64,000 nucleotides of DNA from Halomarina pelagica (GCF_024228315.1 NZ_CP100454.1:496001-560000), one strand, 5' to 3'. Counted from the first letter of the stretch, positions 36,053-45,482 are shown. The notes: generated from the sequence alone by a model not told the origin. Program-made: numbers and translations.

Positions 36053-37753
36053 CTACGGGAACGGGTGGTGCTCCCGGCGGAGGCGCGGCTCGAAGCCCAG
36101 TTCGCCGGGCACCGTCTCCGCGCGCTCGCCGAAGTAGGCGTCGCCCATGAACAGCGGCTGGGCCCCGGGGACGAGTACGCGGACGACCTCGAACCCGAGC
36201 AGGTCCACGTCCCGCGGCGTCAGCCGGGCGGCGTAGGCGTCGAGGCCGGCGTCCGTCACGCGCTCGACGAGCGCCGACAGCGCGGCCTCGCCCTCGGGCA
36301 CCCCGTCGGTGAGGCTCGACGCGGGGACCGTCGCCGCCGGCTCCACGAAGCCCCGGACGGAGTCGGGGAGGGAGGCGAAGTGCCCGATGCGCCCGCCGGC
36401 GTCGGCGGCGTCGGCGCGCCCCATCCCGCGCAGTTCGAGCCAGTTCTGGACGGCCTCGCAGCACGCAGAGCGCGCGGCCGCGGCGGGGTCGAGGTCGGCC
36501 GCCGTCCCCAGCGCGAAGCGGGGCCACTCCCCCTCCCGGTGGACCGCGCAGGCGACGACCGGCACGTCCACGTCCTGCGTGAGGAGCGTCGCCGTCACGG
36601 ACAGCCCCTCGGCGCGGGCGCGCCGGACGAGCGCCTCGAACCCCTCGTCGTCCACGTCGACCCCGAGCGGTTCGAACGTCGAGTACCACGCGAGCATGGC
36701 GGCGTCGCGCTCTACCACCTCCGTCAGCCCCGAGACGAGCGCCGCCGCGCCGGAGTTGCCGAGTCCGAGGCCGGTGGTGATCGTCGGGCCGTCGGTCTCG
36801 TAAGGGAACAGCGCGCGTTCGGCGGGGAGTGCGACGCGCTCGCCCGTCCGCAGGTCCTCGCCCGGCACCCAGGCCGTCGGCTCGTCGGCGGGCGGGGCGA
36901 CCCCCTCGGGCGCGACGAACTCGCCCGCGGGGACGGCCTCCGGCAGGCGCGCGGCGGGCGCGGTGAGGAGGTCGCCCCGGCGGTAGACGCCCGCGCCGTA
37001 GCGTTCGAGCGCTTCGCCGAGCGCCTTCATCAGCGCCGCGTTCCAGTCGGGATCCACGCCCGCCGCGTGCCCCGCCGCGCGCGCGTCGCTGAAGCCGGTC
37101 GTGTCGCAGACGGTCGCGAGGTAGTACGGCAGGGGGAACGACTCCGCCTCGCCCACCTCGCGCACCGCGCCGACGCGCTCGTCGAGCGCGCGCTCGGCCC
37201 GCGACAGCGCGTCGTCGAGGCTCCGCCCCTCGTGATCGCGCCGGAGGCTCCAGTCGCGCTCCGGGGCGCAGGAGCAGTGCGGGAGGGGCAGGAACTCCCG
37301 CCTCGCGTGCGGGACCTCGATGACGCGCCCGAGGATCGACGCGCCCGACGAACCGTCGCCCGCGAGCAACCGGGCGACTTCTCGCCCGGCGACGGCCCCC
37401 GCCAGCCGCGCCGTCGGCGCGTCGATCTCTCCGTCGTCCGTCTCCGCGAGGTTCGCCGCGACGCGCCCCCGGAGGCAGTCGTAACAGCCCGTGGAGGGAC
37501 CGAACCCGGCGACCGACGCCTCGACGCCGGCGACGGCGTACCCGCCGACGCCGCCCAGTTCGACGGCGAGCCAGCGCCCCCGGGCGGCGTTCGCCGCCTC
37601 GAACGCCGGCGCGCCGACGGCGGCGACGACGACGGCGAGGTCGTTGTCACCGAGGGCGTCGGCGGTCGTCCCGACGACGTTCGCGCCGGCGTCGGTCAGC
37701 GTCGCTCGAACGGCGTCCGCGGCGGGGCCGTCCCCGACGAGTTCGACGGTCAT
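36053..37753 (-). CDS. YcaO-like cyclodehydratase/thioamidase-type protein
   Basis: This 566-aa protein has an N-terminal zinc-binding, ThiF/ocin-like domain with four Cys as a tetrad (Cys90-x2-Cys93 and Cys160-x-Cys162) and a YcaO ATP-binding domain (about 190-560): ALGEALERYGAGVYRR and GLGNSGAAALVSGLTEVVER carry the Glu residues that bind Mg-ATP. The C-terminus ends HHPFP; a proline-rich end is typical of YcaO enzymes that make azolines. YcaO enzymes activate peptide backbone amides. Haloarchaea lack methyl-coenzyme M reductase, the known archaeal thioamidation target. No leader or precursor peptide is obvious here. Confidence 0.85.
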   Translation of the reverse strand: MTVELVGDGPAADAVRATLTDAGANVVGTTADALGDNDLAVVVAAVGAPAFEAANAARGRWLAVELGGVGGYAVAGVEASVAGFGPSTGCYDCLRGRVAANLAETDDGEIDAPTARLAGAVAGREVARLLAGDGSSGASILGRVIEVPHARREFLPLPHCSCAPERDWSLRRDHEGRSLDDALSRAERALDERVGAVREVGEAESFPLPYYLATVCDTTGFSDARAAGHAAGVDPDWNAALMKALGEALERYGAGVYRRGDLLTAPAARLPEAVPAGEFVAPEGVAPPADEPTAWVPGEDLRTGERVALPAERALFPYETDGPTITTGLGLGNSGAAALVSGLTEVVERDAAMLAWYSTFEPLGVDVDDEGFEALVRRARAEGLSVTATLLTQDVDVPVVACAVHREGEWPRFALGTAADLDPAAAARSACCEAVQNWLELRGMGRADAADAGGRIGHFASLPDSVRGFVEPAATVPASSLTDGVPEGEAALSALVERVTDAGLDAYAARLTPRDVDLLGFEVVRVLVPGAQPLFMGDAYFGERAETVPGELGFEPRLRREHHPFP

Positions 37754-37805
37754 GCCAGTAGCCAGGCGTGGAAGGAAGGAAAAGTCGGGCGATTACGGTC
37801 CGCCG

Positions 37806-38618
37806 TTAGGAGGCGAGCAGGCTCTGGGCGACGTTGGCGAGTTCGTCCGTGTCGGCATCGCGCAGCCGGTCGTCGCCGAGGACGAGGCGCAGGCGCGGGC
37901 GGCCGACGTCGATCGGGACCTTCTCGGTGTCGATGAGGCCGAGTTCCTCCAGCCGGGTCTTCGTCCGGGAGAACGTCGCCTTCGAGGCGATGCCCACGTC
38001 CTCGCCCCACTTGGAGATGTCGTAGAGCAGTTCCTGGTTCTTCGCCGCGACGAGCAGGCTGATGGTCACCTCGTCGAGCCCGTCGCCGTCGCCGCGGGCG
38101 GTCTCGAGGGAGGCGAGGACGCCGTCGAAGTCGCCCGCCACGTCCGCGCCGATCTCCTCGTTCAGCGAGTCGCGGACGCGGCTGATGGGGGGCGTGCGGA
38201 GGTTGAACGGCTTCGCGGCCTCCCAGATGGACTCGTACTGCTGTCCCGCGCTCTCGACGAAGCGCCCGTCGTCGGTGGCGAGTCCGGCGACGTGGTCCCC
38301 GGCGCTGACGACGGCCATGACGGCACTGTCGGTGACGATGAGGGTGTTCGACGGTTCGTCGTAGCCGCGCAGTTCGAGGCGATCCGCGTCGACGAGGTCG
38401 GCCGCGGTACTGGCGATGAGGAAGTCGCCGAGCACGTCCTTGAGCATGCGTTCGTCGCCGAGCAGTCGGACCGACACGTCCTCGGCGTCGGCGATGACGT
38501 CGACCGCTGCCTCGAACGTCTCGGCGGAGGGGTTGATGACGTAGACCGTCCCCTCGGCGTCCGCGAGCGCGGCGGAAAGCAGCGATTCGACGTTCGACTC
38601 GAGTAAGTTCGAAGTCAT
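37806..38618 (-). CDS. tbsP: Transcriptional regulator TbsP-like (DUF5821) protein
   Basis: This 270-aa protein starts MTSNLLESNVESLLSAALAD, has an alpha/beta middle domain (about 1-150) and a C-terminal winged-helix (about 175-265; LLYDISKWGEDVGIASKATF, RTKTRLEELGLIDTEKVPID). It matches the haloarchaeal TbsP group from memory: TbsP works with TrmB in the control of sugar metabolism genes. It is placed 52 bases before ycaO. The TATA-like TTAAATAC at 38641-38648 gives a leaderless transcript. Confidence 0.75.
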   Translation of the reverse strand: MTSNLLESNVESLLSAALADAEGTVYVINPSAETFEAAVDVIADAEDVSVRLLGDERMLKDVLGDFLIASTAADLVDADRLELRGYDEPSNTLIVTDSAVMAVVSAGDHVAGLATDDGRFVESAGQQYESIWEAAKPFNLRTPPISRVRDSLNEEIGADVAGDFDGVLASLETARGDGDGLDEVTISLLVAAKNQELLYDISKWGEDVGIASKATFSRTKTRLEELGLIDTEKVPIDVGRPRLRLVLGDDRLRDADTDELANVAQSLLAS

Positions 38619-38640
38619 TGTTGTACTATAGAGTAAGCAG

Positions 38641-38648
38641 GTATTTAA
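38641..38648 (-). promoter_or_regulatory. TATA box for tbsP
   Basis: TTAAATAC on the minus strand, about 27 bases before the ATG at 38618, inside an AT-rich island (38625-38695) that also separates tbsP from the CHAT gene. The island implies that tbsP has its own promoter. Confidence 0.55.
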
Positions 38649-38701
38649 TTTCACTGTTTATCAATAACTGAAAACGCCCTCCGAATTTATATTCGCGGCG
38701 T

Positions 38702-40378
38702 TCAAGCCATTTTCAGCGCGTCGGCCAACGTATCAGATAAGTGAAGATTACCGTCGTAGATGACCGGCACGTCCCGGTCTTTTAAGAACTCCACGACGGC
38801 CTCGCGGTCGAGCGACGTCTCGGCGGTCGTCCCGCGGAGGCGTCGGCAGGTCTCGAACGGCGCGCGGAACCCGTCGCCGACGCGCCCGTCCGCCGGGATC
38901 GTGTAGGTCAGGTCGTAGCCGTCGTCGGTCGCGTCGAGGTGGACGACCGCGGGTTCCGCGTCGGTGAGCGAGTAGGTACCGTCGCCGACCACCGCGTAGT
39001 CGGTGCTCATCATGATCTGCCGGCGGGCGAGTTGCATGGCGCGCTCGATGCCGAACCCGCACATGAGCAGGCGAGCGAACGTCGTCCCCACGGTCGCTGC
39101 CGGGCGGTTGAGGACGGTGCGGAGCGTGACCGCCCCGGCGACGCTCCCGCGTTCGACCAGCGCTCGACCCTGGTGGTACGATCCGCAGGCGTTGAGGAAG
39201 AACGTCCGGACGCCCGACTGCGAGAGGCTCTCGCAGTCGAGGCCGCCGTCCGAACACTGGAGGCCGCCCACCTCGCAGTGGCCGATGTAGTGGACGAAGT
39301 CGCAGGGCGATTCGAGCAACCGCGCGAGTTCGTCGACCGAGAGCGACTCGTGGACGGTCACGTCGGCGGGCGTCCCGGCGGAGCGCTCGCGGTAGGTCCG
39401 CGCCACGACCTCGTGTTCGCCCTCCATCGCGTCGTCGTTCAGGACGACCGAGACGTCGAGCGTGTCGTTCGGCGGCGGGGCCGCGAATCGGTTCTCGAAC
39501 GCCGAGCGCGAGAGCGTGAACGCGGACACCGGCACGCCCTCCGCGAGCCAGGCGTGCAGCTCGCCCGCCTGCAACTCGGGATCGACCACGTCGACCGACG
39601 CGATCGGCCCGGTGGGCGCGCGGAAGAAGTCGTCCAGCGAGCGCCGCAGGAGCCCCTGCGCGTCGATGTCGGACCACTCGGGGAGGTAGATCAGGCTCAG
39701 CGAGTCGAGCAGGTAGGGGAGACACGCGAGCGACTCCGCGGTCGGGTCGGCGTAGGTCGCCAGGTGCCACTCCGGCCAGCAGTCCTCGAACGTCTCCGGC
39801 GGAACGTCGAGGTACGCCTCCAGTCGGGCCGCGAGCGGGGCGTCCGACAGCGAGAGCGGACAGAGCCCGTACTCCGGGAGCGCGTCGCGCCAGCACGCGA
39901 ACGCCTCTCCCTGGCGCTCGCGGACCAGACAGTCGAGAAAGAACACGTGGCGCAGGAGGTCGGCCACGTCCGTCTGGAACGCGGGGAGCGCGTTCAGGTC
40001 GTGCTCGACTCCGGGGGTGAGCAGTCGCGGGGTCGCCGACTCGTCGTCCGCGAGCGTGACCGTCGCCCCGAGGTAGTACGCGAGCGGGGCCGCCACGAAC
40101 AGGTACTCGCGGGTGGGCGGCAGGCGGAATTCGACGCCGGTGGTGGGGCGACACAGGCGAAGCACCGGCGGGACGTGCGTCCGATCGCTCACCGAGACGA
40201 GCGGGGGGTGGGGACGGGCGTCGGGGTGCGAACGGGCCGCGTCCGTCGTGCGCGTCAGGTCAGAGAGGTGCGTCAGCGCGGTCGCGATGCCCGCAGGCGT
40301 GGCGGAGACGGTGAGTATCGGCCCGTCGGAACCGATGCCGTCTACGGAATCCGTCACGTCGACTGCACGCTCTCTCAT
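38702..40378 (-). CDS. CHAT/caspase-like protease domain protein
   Basis: This 558-aa protein ends in a CHAT-type caspase-like domain. The catalytic dyad is visible as His367 in FVHYIGHCEVGG and Cys398 in TFFLNACGSYHQGRALVERG, followed by SVAGAVTLRTVLN and the small C-terminal strands. The N-terminal 300 residues are of unknown fold, without transmembrane or TPR repeats that I can see. CHAT proteases often act in regulated proteolysis or defence (for example with gasdermin or type III CRISPR). No such partner is adjacent: its neighbours are tbsP and divergent glyA. Confidence 0.75.
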   Translation of the reverse strand: MRERAVDVTDSVDGIGSDGPILTVSATPAGIATALTHLSDLTRTTDAARSHPDARPHPPLVSVSDRTHVPPVLRLCRPTTGVEFRLPPTREYLFVAAPLAYYLGATVTLADDESATPRLLTPGVEHDLNALPAFQTDVADLLRHVFFLDCLVRERQGEAFACWRDALPEYGLCPLSLSDAPLAARLEAYLDVPPETFEDCWPEWHLATYADPTAESLACLPYLLDSLSLIYLPEWSDIDAQGLLRRSLDDFFRAPTGPIASVDVVDPELQAGELHAWLAEGVPVSAFTLSRSAFENRFAAPPPNDTLDVSVVLNDDAMEGEHEVVARTYRERSAGTPADVTVHESLSVDELARLLESPCDFVHYIGHCEVGGLQCSDGGLDCESLSQSGVRTFFLNACGSYHQGRALVERGSVAGAVTLRTVLNRPAATVGTTFARLLMCGFGIERAMQLARRQIMMSTDYAVVGDGTYSLTDAEPAVVHLDATDDGYDLTYTIPADGRVGDGFRAPFETCRRLRGTTAETSLDREAVVEFLKDRDVPVIYDGNLHLSDTLADALKMA

Positions 40379-40476
40379 TCGTTAGTCGATACGAGTAGAG
40401 TCGTAAAGATGTATCGCCCACTTCCGATTCGACCGGTAGGGGTAGATTATTGAGTGCCCCCGGTCGATGGGCGCAC

Positions 40477-41724
40477 ATGGACTACGAGCACGTCCGTGCG
40501 GTCGATCCGGCGGTCGCCGACGCGCTGACCGCCGAGGTCGAACGGCAGCGCGAGACGCTTTCGATGATCGCCTCGGAGAACCACGCCTCCCGGGCGGTCC
40601 TCGAAGCGCAGGGGAGCGCCCTGACGAACAAGTACGCCGAGGGTTACCCCGGCTCGCGCTACTACGCGGGCTGTGAGTACGCGGACGAAGTAGAGAGCCT
40701 CGCCGTCGAGCGGGCGCGGGAGCTGTGGGGGGCGGAGCACGTCAACGTCCAGCCGCACTCGGGGACGCAGGCGAACATGGCGGTCTACTTCGCGATGCTC
40801 GACCCCGGCGACAGGATCCTCTCGCTCGATCTCACCCACGGCGGCCACCTCAGCCACGGCCACCCCGCCAACTTCACCGGACAGCTGTACGAGGTAGAGC
40901 AGTACGAGGTCGATCCCGAGACGGGCTACCTCGACTACGAGGGGCTGGACGACCTCGCCCGCGAGTTCGACCCGGACATCGTCGTCTCGGGCTACTCGGC
41001 GTACCCCCGGCAGGTCGACTGGGAGCGAATCCAGGAGACGGCGGAGGAGGTGGACGCCTACCACCTGGCGGACATGGCGCACATCACGGGGCTGGTCGCC
41101 GCCGGGGTCCACCCCTCGCCGGTGGGGATCGCGGACTTCGTCACGGGGAGCACGCACAAGACGATCCGGGCGGGCCGCGGCGGCATCGTCATGACGAGCG
41201 AGGAACACGCCGACGCCGTCGATTCGGCCGTCTTCCCCGGCGGCCAGGGCGGCCCGCTCATGCACAACGTCGCGGGGAAGGCCGTCGGCTTCAAGGAGGC
41301 GCTGCAACCCGAGTTCACCGAGTACGCCCGGCAGGTCGTCGACAACGCGAAGGCCCTCGGCGCGCGCCTGCAGGAGAACGGCCTCTCGCTCGTCTCCGGC
41401 GGGACGGACACCCACCTCGTGCTCGTCGACCTGCGCGACTCCCACCCCGATACCACGGGCGGGGACGCCGAGTCCGCGCTGGAGGACGTGGGGATCGTCC
41501 TGAACAAGAACACGGTGCCGGGCGAGACCCGCTCGCCGTTCAACCCCTCGGGCATCCGCGCCGGCACGCCCGCGCTCACCACCCGCGGGTTCGACGAGGC
41601 CGCGAGCCAGGAGGTCGCGGACCTCATCTACCGCGTCGTGGACAACCACGACGACGTGGACGTGAAGGCCGAGGTCGCAGAGGACGTGCAGGCGCTCTGC
41701 GCCGACTTCCCGCTGTACGACTGA
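40477..41724 (+). CDS. glyA: Serine hydroxymethyltransferase
   Basis: This 415-aa PLP enzyme converts serine to glycine and supplies one-carbon units to folate. Signatures: SMIASENHASRAVLEAQGS, NKYAEGYPGSRYYAGCEYAD, the PLP-lysine Lys228 in STHKTIRAGRGG, and FPGGQGGPLMH. The ATG at 40477 is preferred to a GTG/TTG extension at 40450. folD follows 143 bases downstream on the same strand, which fits the pathway. Its promoter faces that of the CHAT gene in the 98-base gap. Confidence 0.96.
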   Translation: MDYEHVRAVDPAVADALTAEVERQRETLSMIASENHASRAVLEAQGSALTNKYAEGYPGSRYYAGCEYADEVESLAVERARELWGAEHVNVQPHSGTQANMAVYFAMLDPGDRILSLDLTHGGHLSHGHPANFTGQLYEVEQYEVDPETGYLDYEGLDDLAREFDPDIVVSGYSAYPRQVDWERIQETAEEVDAYHLADMAHITGLVAAGVHPSPVGIADFVTGSTHKTIRAGRGGIVMTSEEHADAVDSAVFPGGQGGPLMHNVAGKAVGFKEALQPEFTEYARQVVDNAKALGARLQENGLSLVSGGTDTHLVLVDLRDSHPDTTGGDAESALEDVGIVLNKNTVPGETRSPFNPSGIRAGTPALTTRGFDEAASQEVADLIYRVVDNHDDVDVKAEVAEDVQALCADFPLYD

Positions 41725-41867
41725 GCGGCGTCGGACGGACGCGCTCGGCGGGCCGACGCGCCGACCTCACCGCCAATATCCTCGAACGTGCATATCGTTG
41801 AGGGTTCGGTACCGGAAGATAAGCACGAATCCGAGTATTCATTAGCGCGGCGGTCCGCCTCTCGGAC

Positions 41868-42761
41868 ATGACCGACGTCATCGACGGCAACGCCGTCGCC
41901 GCCGACGTTCGCGCCGGACTCGAGGCGAGCATCGACGCCCTCGCGGACGCGGGCGTCACTCCCGGCCTCGCGACGGTGCTGATGAGCGACGATCCGGCGA
42001 GCGAGACGTACGTCTCGATGAAGCAGCGCGACTGCGAGGAGGTCGGCATCGACGGCGTCCACGTCGAGGTCGCCCCCGACGCCCCCGCGGAGGACCTCTA
42101 CGACGCGATCGACGACCTGAACGCCGACCCAGCGATCCACGGCGTGCTCGTCCAGATGCCGGTCCCCGACCACGTGGACACCCGGCGCGTCCTCCGGAGC
42201 GTCGATCCCGCGAAAGACGTGGACGGCTTTCACCCCGAGAACGTCGGCCGCCTCGTCGCCGGTCACGCCCGGTTCAAGCCCTGCACGCCCCACGGCGTCC
42301 AGAAGCTCCTCGAGAGCGTCGACGTGGACCCCGAGGGCAAGGACGTGGTGATCGTCGGCCGATCGAACATCGTCGGCAAGCCCCTCGCCAACCTCCTGAT
42401 CCAGAAGGGGGCGGGCGGCAACGCCACGGTGACCGTCTGTCACTCGCGCACGACGGACCTCGCGGCGAAGACGCGCGAGGCGGACGTGGTGGTCGCCGCC
42501 GTCGGCGTCCCGGAGCTGATCGACGGCTCGATGCTGAAGGACGGCGCGGTCGTGATCGACGTCGGCGTCAACCGCGTGGACGCCGACACCGAGCGGGGTT
42601 ACGAGCTGGTCGGGGACGTCGAGTTCGAGAGCGCGAGGGAGGTCGCGAGCGCCATCACGCCCGTCCCGGGCGGCGTCGGGCCGATGACCCGCGCGATGCT
42701 CCTCTACAACACCGTCAAGGCCGCGAGCGAGCAGGAGGGCGTGCCCGTCGACCTGCCCTGA
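41868..42761 (+). CDS. folD: Methylenetetrahydrofolate dehydrogenase/cyclohydrolase
   Basis: This 297-aa bifunctional enzyme interconverts methylene-, methenyl- and formyl-tetrahydrofolate. Signatures: YVSMKQRDCEEVGI (catalytic Lys in the Y-x3-K motif), GVLVQMPVPDHVD, NVGRLVAGHARFKPCTPHG, VIVGRSNIVGKPLANLL and PVPGGVGPMTRAMLLYNT. It is part of glyA-folD-nudix. Confidence 0.96.
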   Translation: MTDVIDGNAVAADVRAGLEASIDALADAGVTPGLATVLMSDDPASETYVSMKQRDCEEVGIDGVHVEVAPDAPAEDLYDAIDDLNADPAIHGVLVQMPVPDHVDTRRVLRSVDPAKDVDGFHPENVGRLVAGHARFKPCTPHGVQKLLESVDVDPEGKDVVIVGRSNIVGKPLANLLIQKGAGGNATVTVCHSRTTDLAAKTREADVVVAAVGVPELIDGSMLKDGAVVIDVGVNRVDADTERGYELVGDVEFESAREVASAITPVPGGVGPMTRAMLLYNTVKAASEQEGVPVDLP

Positions 42762-42762
42762 G

Positions 42763-43317
42763 ATGGGTGACCACGTCGGCGGATCCGACCCGAGGACCTC
42801 CCCCAGCGACCCCGACCCGGATCCCCATCCCGACGTCCTGCTCGACCGCTACGGCGACGCGATCAGGAACGAGAACGCCGTCGAACTCGACGCCGAGACG
42901 TTCGAGTCGGTCCGCTCGCGCGCCGCGCGCGGCTGGGGCGTCGGCGCGCTCGTCGTCCGTGAGGGGCGCGCCCTGCTCGTCGAACAGGACGGTCGCTGGT
43001 TCCTCCCCGGCGGAATGCTCGAACGCGACGAGACGCTAGCTGAGGGTGCCGTGCGAGAGGTCCGAGAGGAGACGGGGATCGAAGTCGAGATCGACGGCCT
43101 CGCCGCCATCTCGGAGCAGACGTTCGTCAGCGGCGACGACGCGTTCCGGTTTCACTTCGCCACGTTCGACGCCGCGCCCGTGACAGTCGAACCCGCCGAA
43201 GACCCCGGACTCGACGGCGAGGACATCCGCGCCGTCGAGTGGCGCGAGACGATCCCGGCGGACACCTACGACCGCGATCTCGTCCTCGCGCTCCTCGCTC
43301 GGGACGAGGGTTTATAA
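42763..43317 (+). CDS. NUDIX hydrolase
   Basis: This 184-aa hydrolase has the full NUDIX box GGMLERDETLAEGAVREVRE followed by ETGIEVEI (residues about 84-110). A leading segment (LDRYGDAIRNENAVELDAET) is common in haloarchaeal members. The substrate (a nucleoside diphosphate derivative) is unknown. It starts one base after the folD stop codon, so is very likely cotranscribed. Confidence 0.9.
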   Translation: MGDHVGGSDPRTSPSDPDPDPHPDVLLDRYGDAIRNENAVELDAETFESVRSRAARGWGVGALVVREGRALLVEQDGRWFLPGGMLERDETLAEGAVREVREETGIEVEIDGLAAISEQTFVSGDDAFRFHFATFDAAPVTVEPAEDPGLDGEDIRAVEWRETIPADTYDRDLVLALLARDEGL

Positions 43318-43565
43318 CCGAAACCGCGGCCAGGGTCCCCGTGACCTGACGACCGACGCGAGACGGTCGCGGGAGTCGCTCCCGGACAGCGGTTGCGCGG
43401 CGCGCCGTCTCGCGTTCCTCTCTCCCCTCCCCTCCCCCTCGCCGCCTGCTCGCCCAGTTCGCCCTCGACCGGCTCGACGTCCGCCGAGCGTTCGATCGGC
43501 CCACGCGATCGACCCGCCGATCGTCCGCCTCGCTCCGCTCGGCGCGGACGGTCGCGGTCGGACGG

Positions 43566-44750
43566 TCAGACGACGCCGTCCTCTCGTAGCTCCGCGTAGG
43601 TCGCTTCGTCGAGGCCCAGTTCCTTCAGGAAGACCGCCTCGTTGTGCTCGCCGTGGCCCGCCCCGAGGTGCGCCACCGCGCCCGGCGTCCGCGAGAGCTT
43701 GGGGAGCGCCGCGGGCGTTCGCGTCGGCCCCAGGTCGCCGTCCTCGACCTCGACGATGTCCTCGCGGGCGGCGTACTGCTCGTCCTCGAAGACGTCGGCC
43801 ATGTCGTAGATCGGCGCGACGACCGCGTCCCCCTCGTCGAAGGCGTCGAGGACCTCCTCCGTCGTGCGCTCGGCCATCCACGGCGCGATGTATCCGTCGA
43901 GTTCGTCGGCGTGTTCGACGCGGGCGCTGTTGGTCGCGAAGCGCTCGTCGTCGGCGAGTTCCGGGTAGCCGACGGTCTCGGCGAGGTTGCGGAAGATCGA
44001 CTGCGAGGACGCGGAGAGCGCCACGTACCCGTCGCGCGTCTCGTAGACGTTGCGCGGCGAGGCGTTCGCGTGGTGGTTCCCCCGACGCTCGGAGACCTCC
44101 CCCAGCCGATCGTACTTCTCGACGTCGCCCGGAAAGAGCCGAAAGAGCGACTCGTAGAGGCTCGCGTCGACCACCTGCCCCTCGCCGCTGTGACGACGCT
44201 CGAACAGCGCGAACATCGTCGCCTGCACGGCGAACAGCCCCGCGGTCATGTCCGCGAGCGAGATCGGCGGGAGCAGCGGCTCGCGGTCGGGAAACCCGTT
44301 GACGTTGGCGAACCCGGAGATGGCCTCCGCGGCGGTGCCGAACCCGGGGTCGTGGCGGCGCGGACCGGTCTGGCCGTAGCCGGAGATGCGAGCCATGACG
44401 AGTCCGGGGTTGTCCTCGCTGAGCGTCGCGTAGTCGAGGCCCCACCGCTCCATGGTTCCGGGGCGGAAGTTCTCGAAGAGCACGTCGGCGTCGGCGACGA
44501 GTTCGCGGAGGAGCGCCTGGCCCCGCTCGTCGCTCAGATCGAGCGTGACGCAGCGCTTGTTGCGGGCCAGCGACTTCCACCAGAGCGAGACGCCGTCGTC
44601 GTGTGGCGGCCAGTCTCGGATCGGGTCGCGGTACTCGGGGTGTTCGACGAACACCACGTCCGCGCCGAAGTCCGCGAGCTGCATCGTCGCGTAGCCGCCG
44701 GCGATGAGCCCCGAGCAGTCGATGACTCGGAGGCCGTCGAGCGGTCCCAT
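43566..44750 (-). CDS. CaiB/BaiF-type CoA transferase
   Basis: This 394-aa class III CoA transferase moves CoA between organic acids. Signatures: LRVIDCSGLIAGGYATMQLADFG at the start (landmark AGGYATMQLADFGADVV), SDERGQALLRELV, NFRPGTMERWGLDY, and PISLADMTAGLFAVQA with the catalytic Asp. The acid substrate is unknown. It is shortly followed by a convergent nudix gene across 248 gene-free bases. Confidence 0.9.
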   Translation of the reverse strand: MGPLDGLRVIDCSGLIAGGYATMQLADFGADVVFVEHPEYRDPIRDWPPHDDGVSLWWKSLARNKRCVTLDLSDERGQALLRELVADADVLFENFRPGTMERWGLDYATLSEDNPGLVMARISGYGQTGPRRHDPGFGTAAEAISGFANVNGFPDREPLLPPISLADMTAGLFAVQATMFALFERRHSGEGQVVDASLYESLFRLFPGDVEKYDRLGEVSERRGNHHANASPRNVYETRDGYVALSASSQSIFRNLAETVGYPELADDERFATNSARVEHADELDGYIAPWMAERTTEEVLDAFDEGDAVVAPIYDMADVFEDEQYAAREDIVEVEDGDLGPTRTPAALPKLSRTPGAVAHLGAGHGEHNEAVFLKELGLDEATYAELREDGVV

Positions 44751-44774
44751 GGACCGGGCGCGTCCGCCAGGGGC

Positions 44775-45482
44775 TTAAGCCATGCCGTCGAGGCGATCCT
44801 TCGCGGTCGCCAGCGCGTCCTCGTCGCCCTCCGCGAGGTACGCGCCGACGTCCTGCGCCGCCCGGGCGAGCCGCTCGCTCGTCGCGGGAGAGACGTCGCC
44901 GTCGAGCGCCTCGACGCGCTTCGCCTGCTCCCGGAGGCGACCGAGCACGCGCCCCACGAGCGGGTCCGGGTGATCGTCGAGGTAGGTCCGAACGTCGCCC
45001 CGGTACGCCTCGACCGCGGATGCGTAGGCGAGCCCGCGCGCCGCCCGGAGCGAGTCGGGGACCTCGCCCGGCGCGGGGCGCTCGTCGAGGTCGGCCCCGC
45101 GGAGCAACCCCAGCAGGTAGAACTCCTCGTCGTCCGTGACGCGCATCGACCGCCGGAGGTCGCCCGCGACGTGGACGAGTTCCGTCGCGGCGAGGTACGT
45201 GTCCGAGAGGGGTTTCAGCCGTCCCTCGTCGATGAACCCCGTCCGGCGGACGTACTCGCGACACCGCTCGGCGGCGTCCGCCGCCGCCTCGAGCGGGTCG
45301 TCGTCGGCCGTCTCGCGCGCGGCGGTGAGGTCGAGCGTCACCGGATGGTCCGTGTGGCGCGTCCGCTCGTCAACGCCGCGGCTGCGGAGGCTCCCGCAGT
45401 CCGGACAGGTCACCTCGCCGGTCTCGTAGTACGACCACCGGGTTCCACACTGGGTGCACTCGCGTCGCCCCCGGACCTTCAT
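44775..45482 (-). CDS. Zinc-ribbon protein (DUF7117-like)
   Basis: This 235-aa protein has an N-terminal zinc ribbon CTQCGTRWSYYETGEVTCPDCG (C-x2-C...C-x2-C, residues about 9-30; shown as landmarks) and a long helical C-terminal region rich in Glu, Asp and Arg, with TYLAATELVHVAGDLRRSMR in the middle. From memory it resembles the haloarchaeal DUF7117 group. Function unknown. The ATG at 45482 fits a Met-Lys-Val-Arg start directly before the ribbon. It precedes the CoA transferase by 24 bases. Confidence 0.7.
   Translation of the reverse strand: MKVRGRRECTQCGTRWSYYETGEVTCPDCGSLRSRGVDERTRHTDHPVTLDLTAARETADDDPLEAAADAAERCREYVRRTGFIDEGRLKPLSDTYLAATELVHVAGDLRRSMRVTDDEEFYLLGLLRGADLDERPAPGEVPDSLRAARGLAYASAVEAYRGDVRTYLDDHPDPLVGRVLGRLREQAKRVEALDGDVSPATSERLARAAQDVGAYLAEGDEDALATAKDRLDGMA

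Noticed and set aside
38702..40378. Defence island around the CHAT-like protease
   Set aside because: Neighbours are housekeeping or regulatory genes (glyA, tbsP); no gasdermin, CRISPR or nuclease partner is seen.
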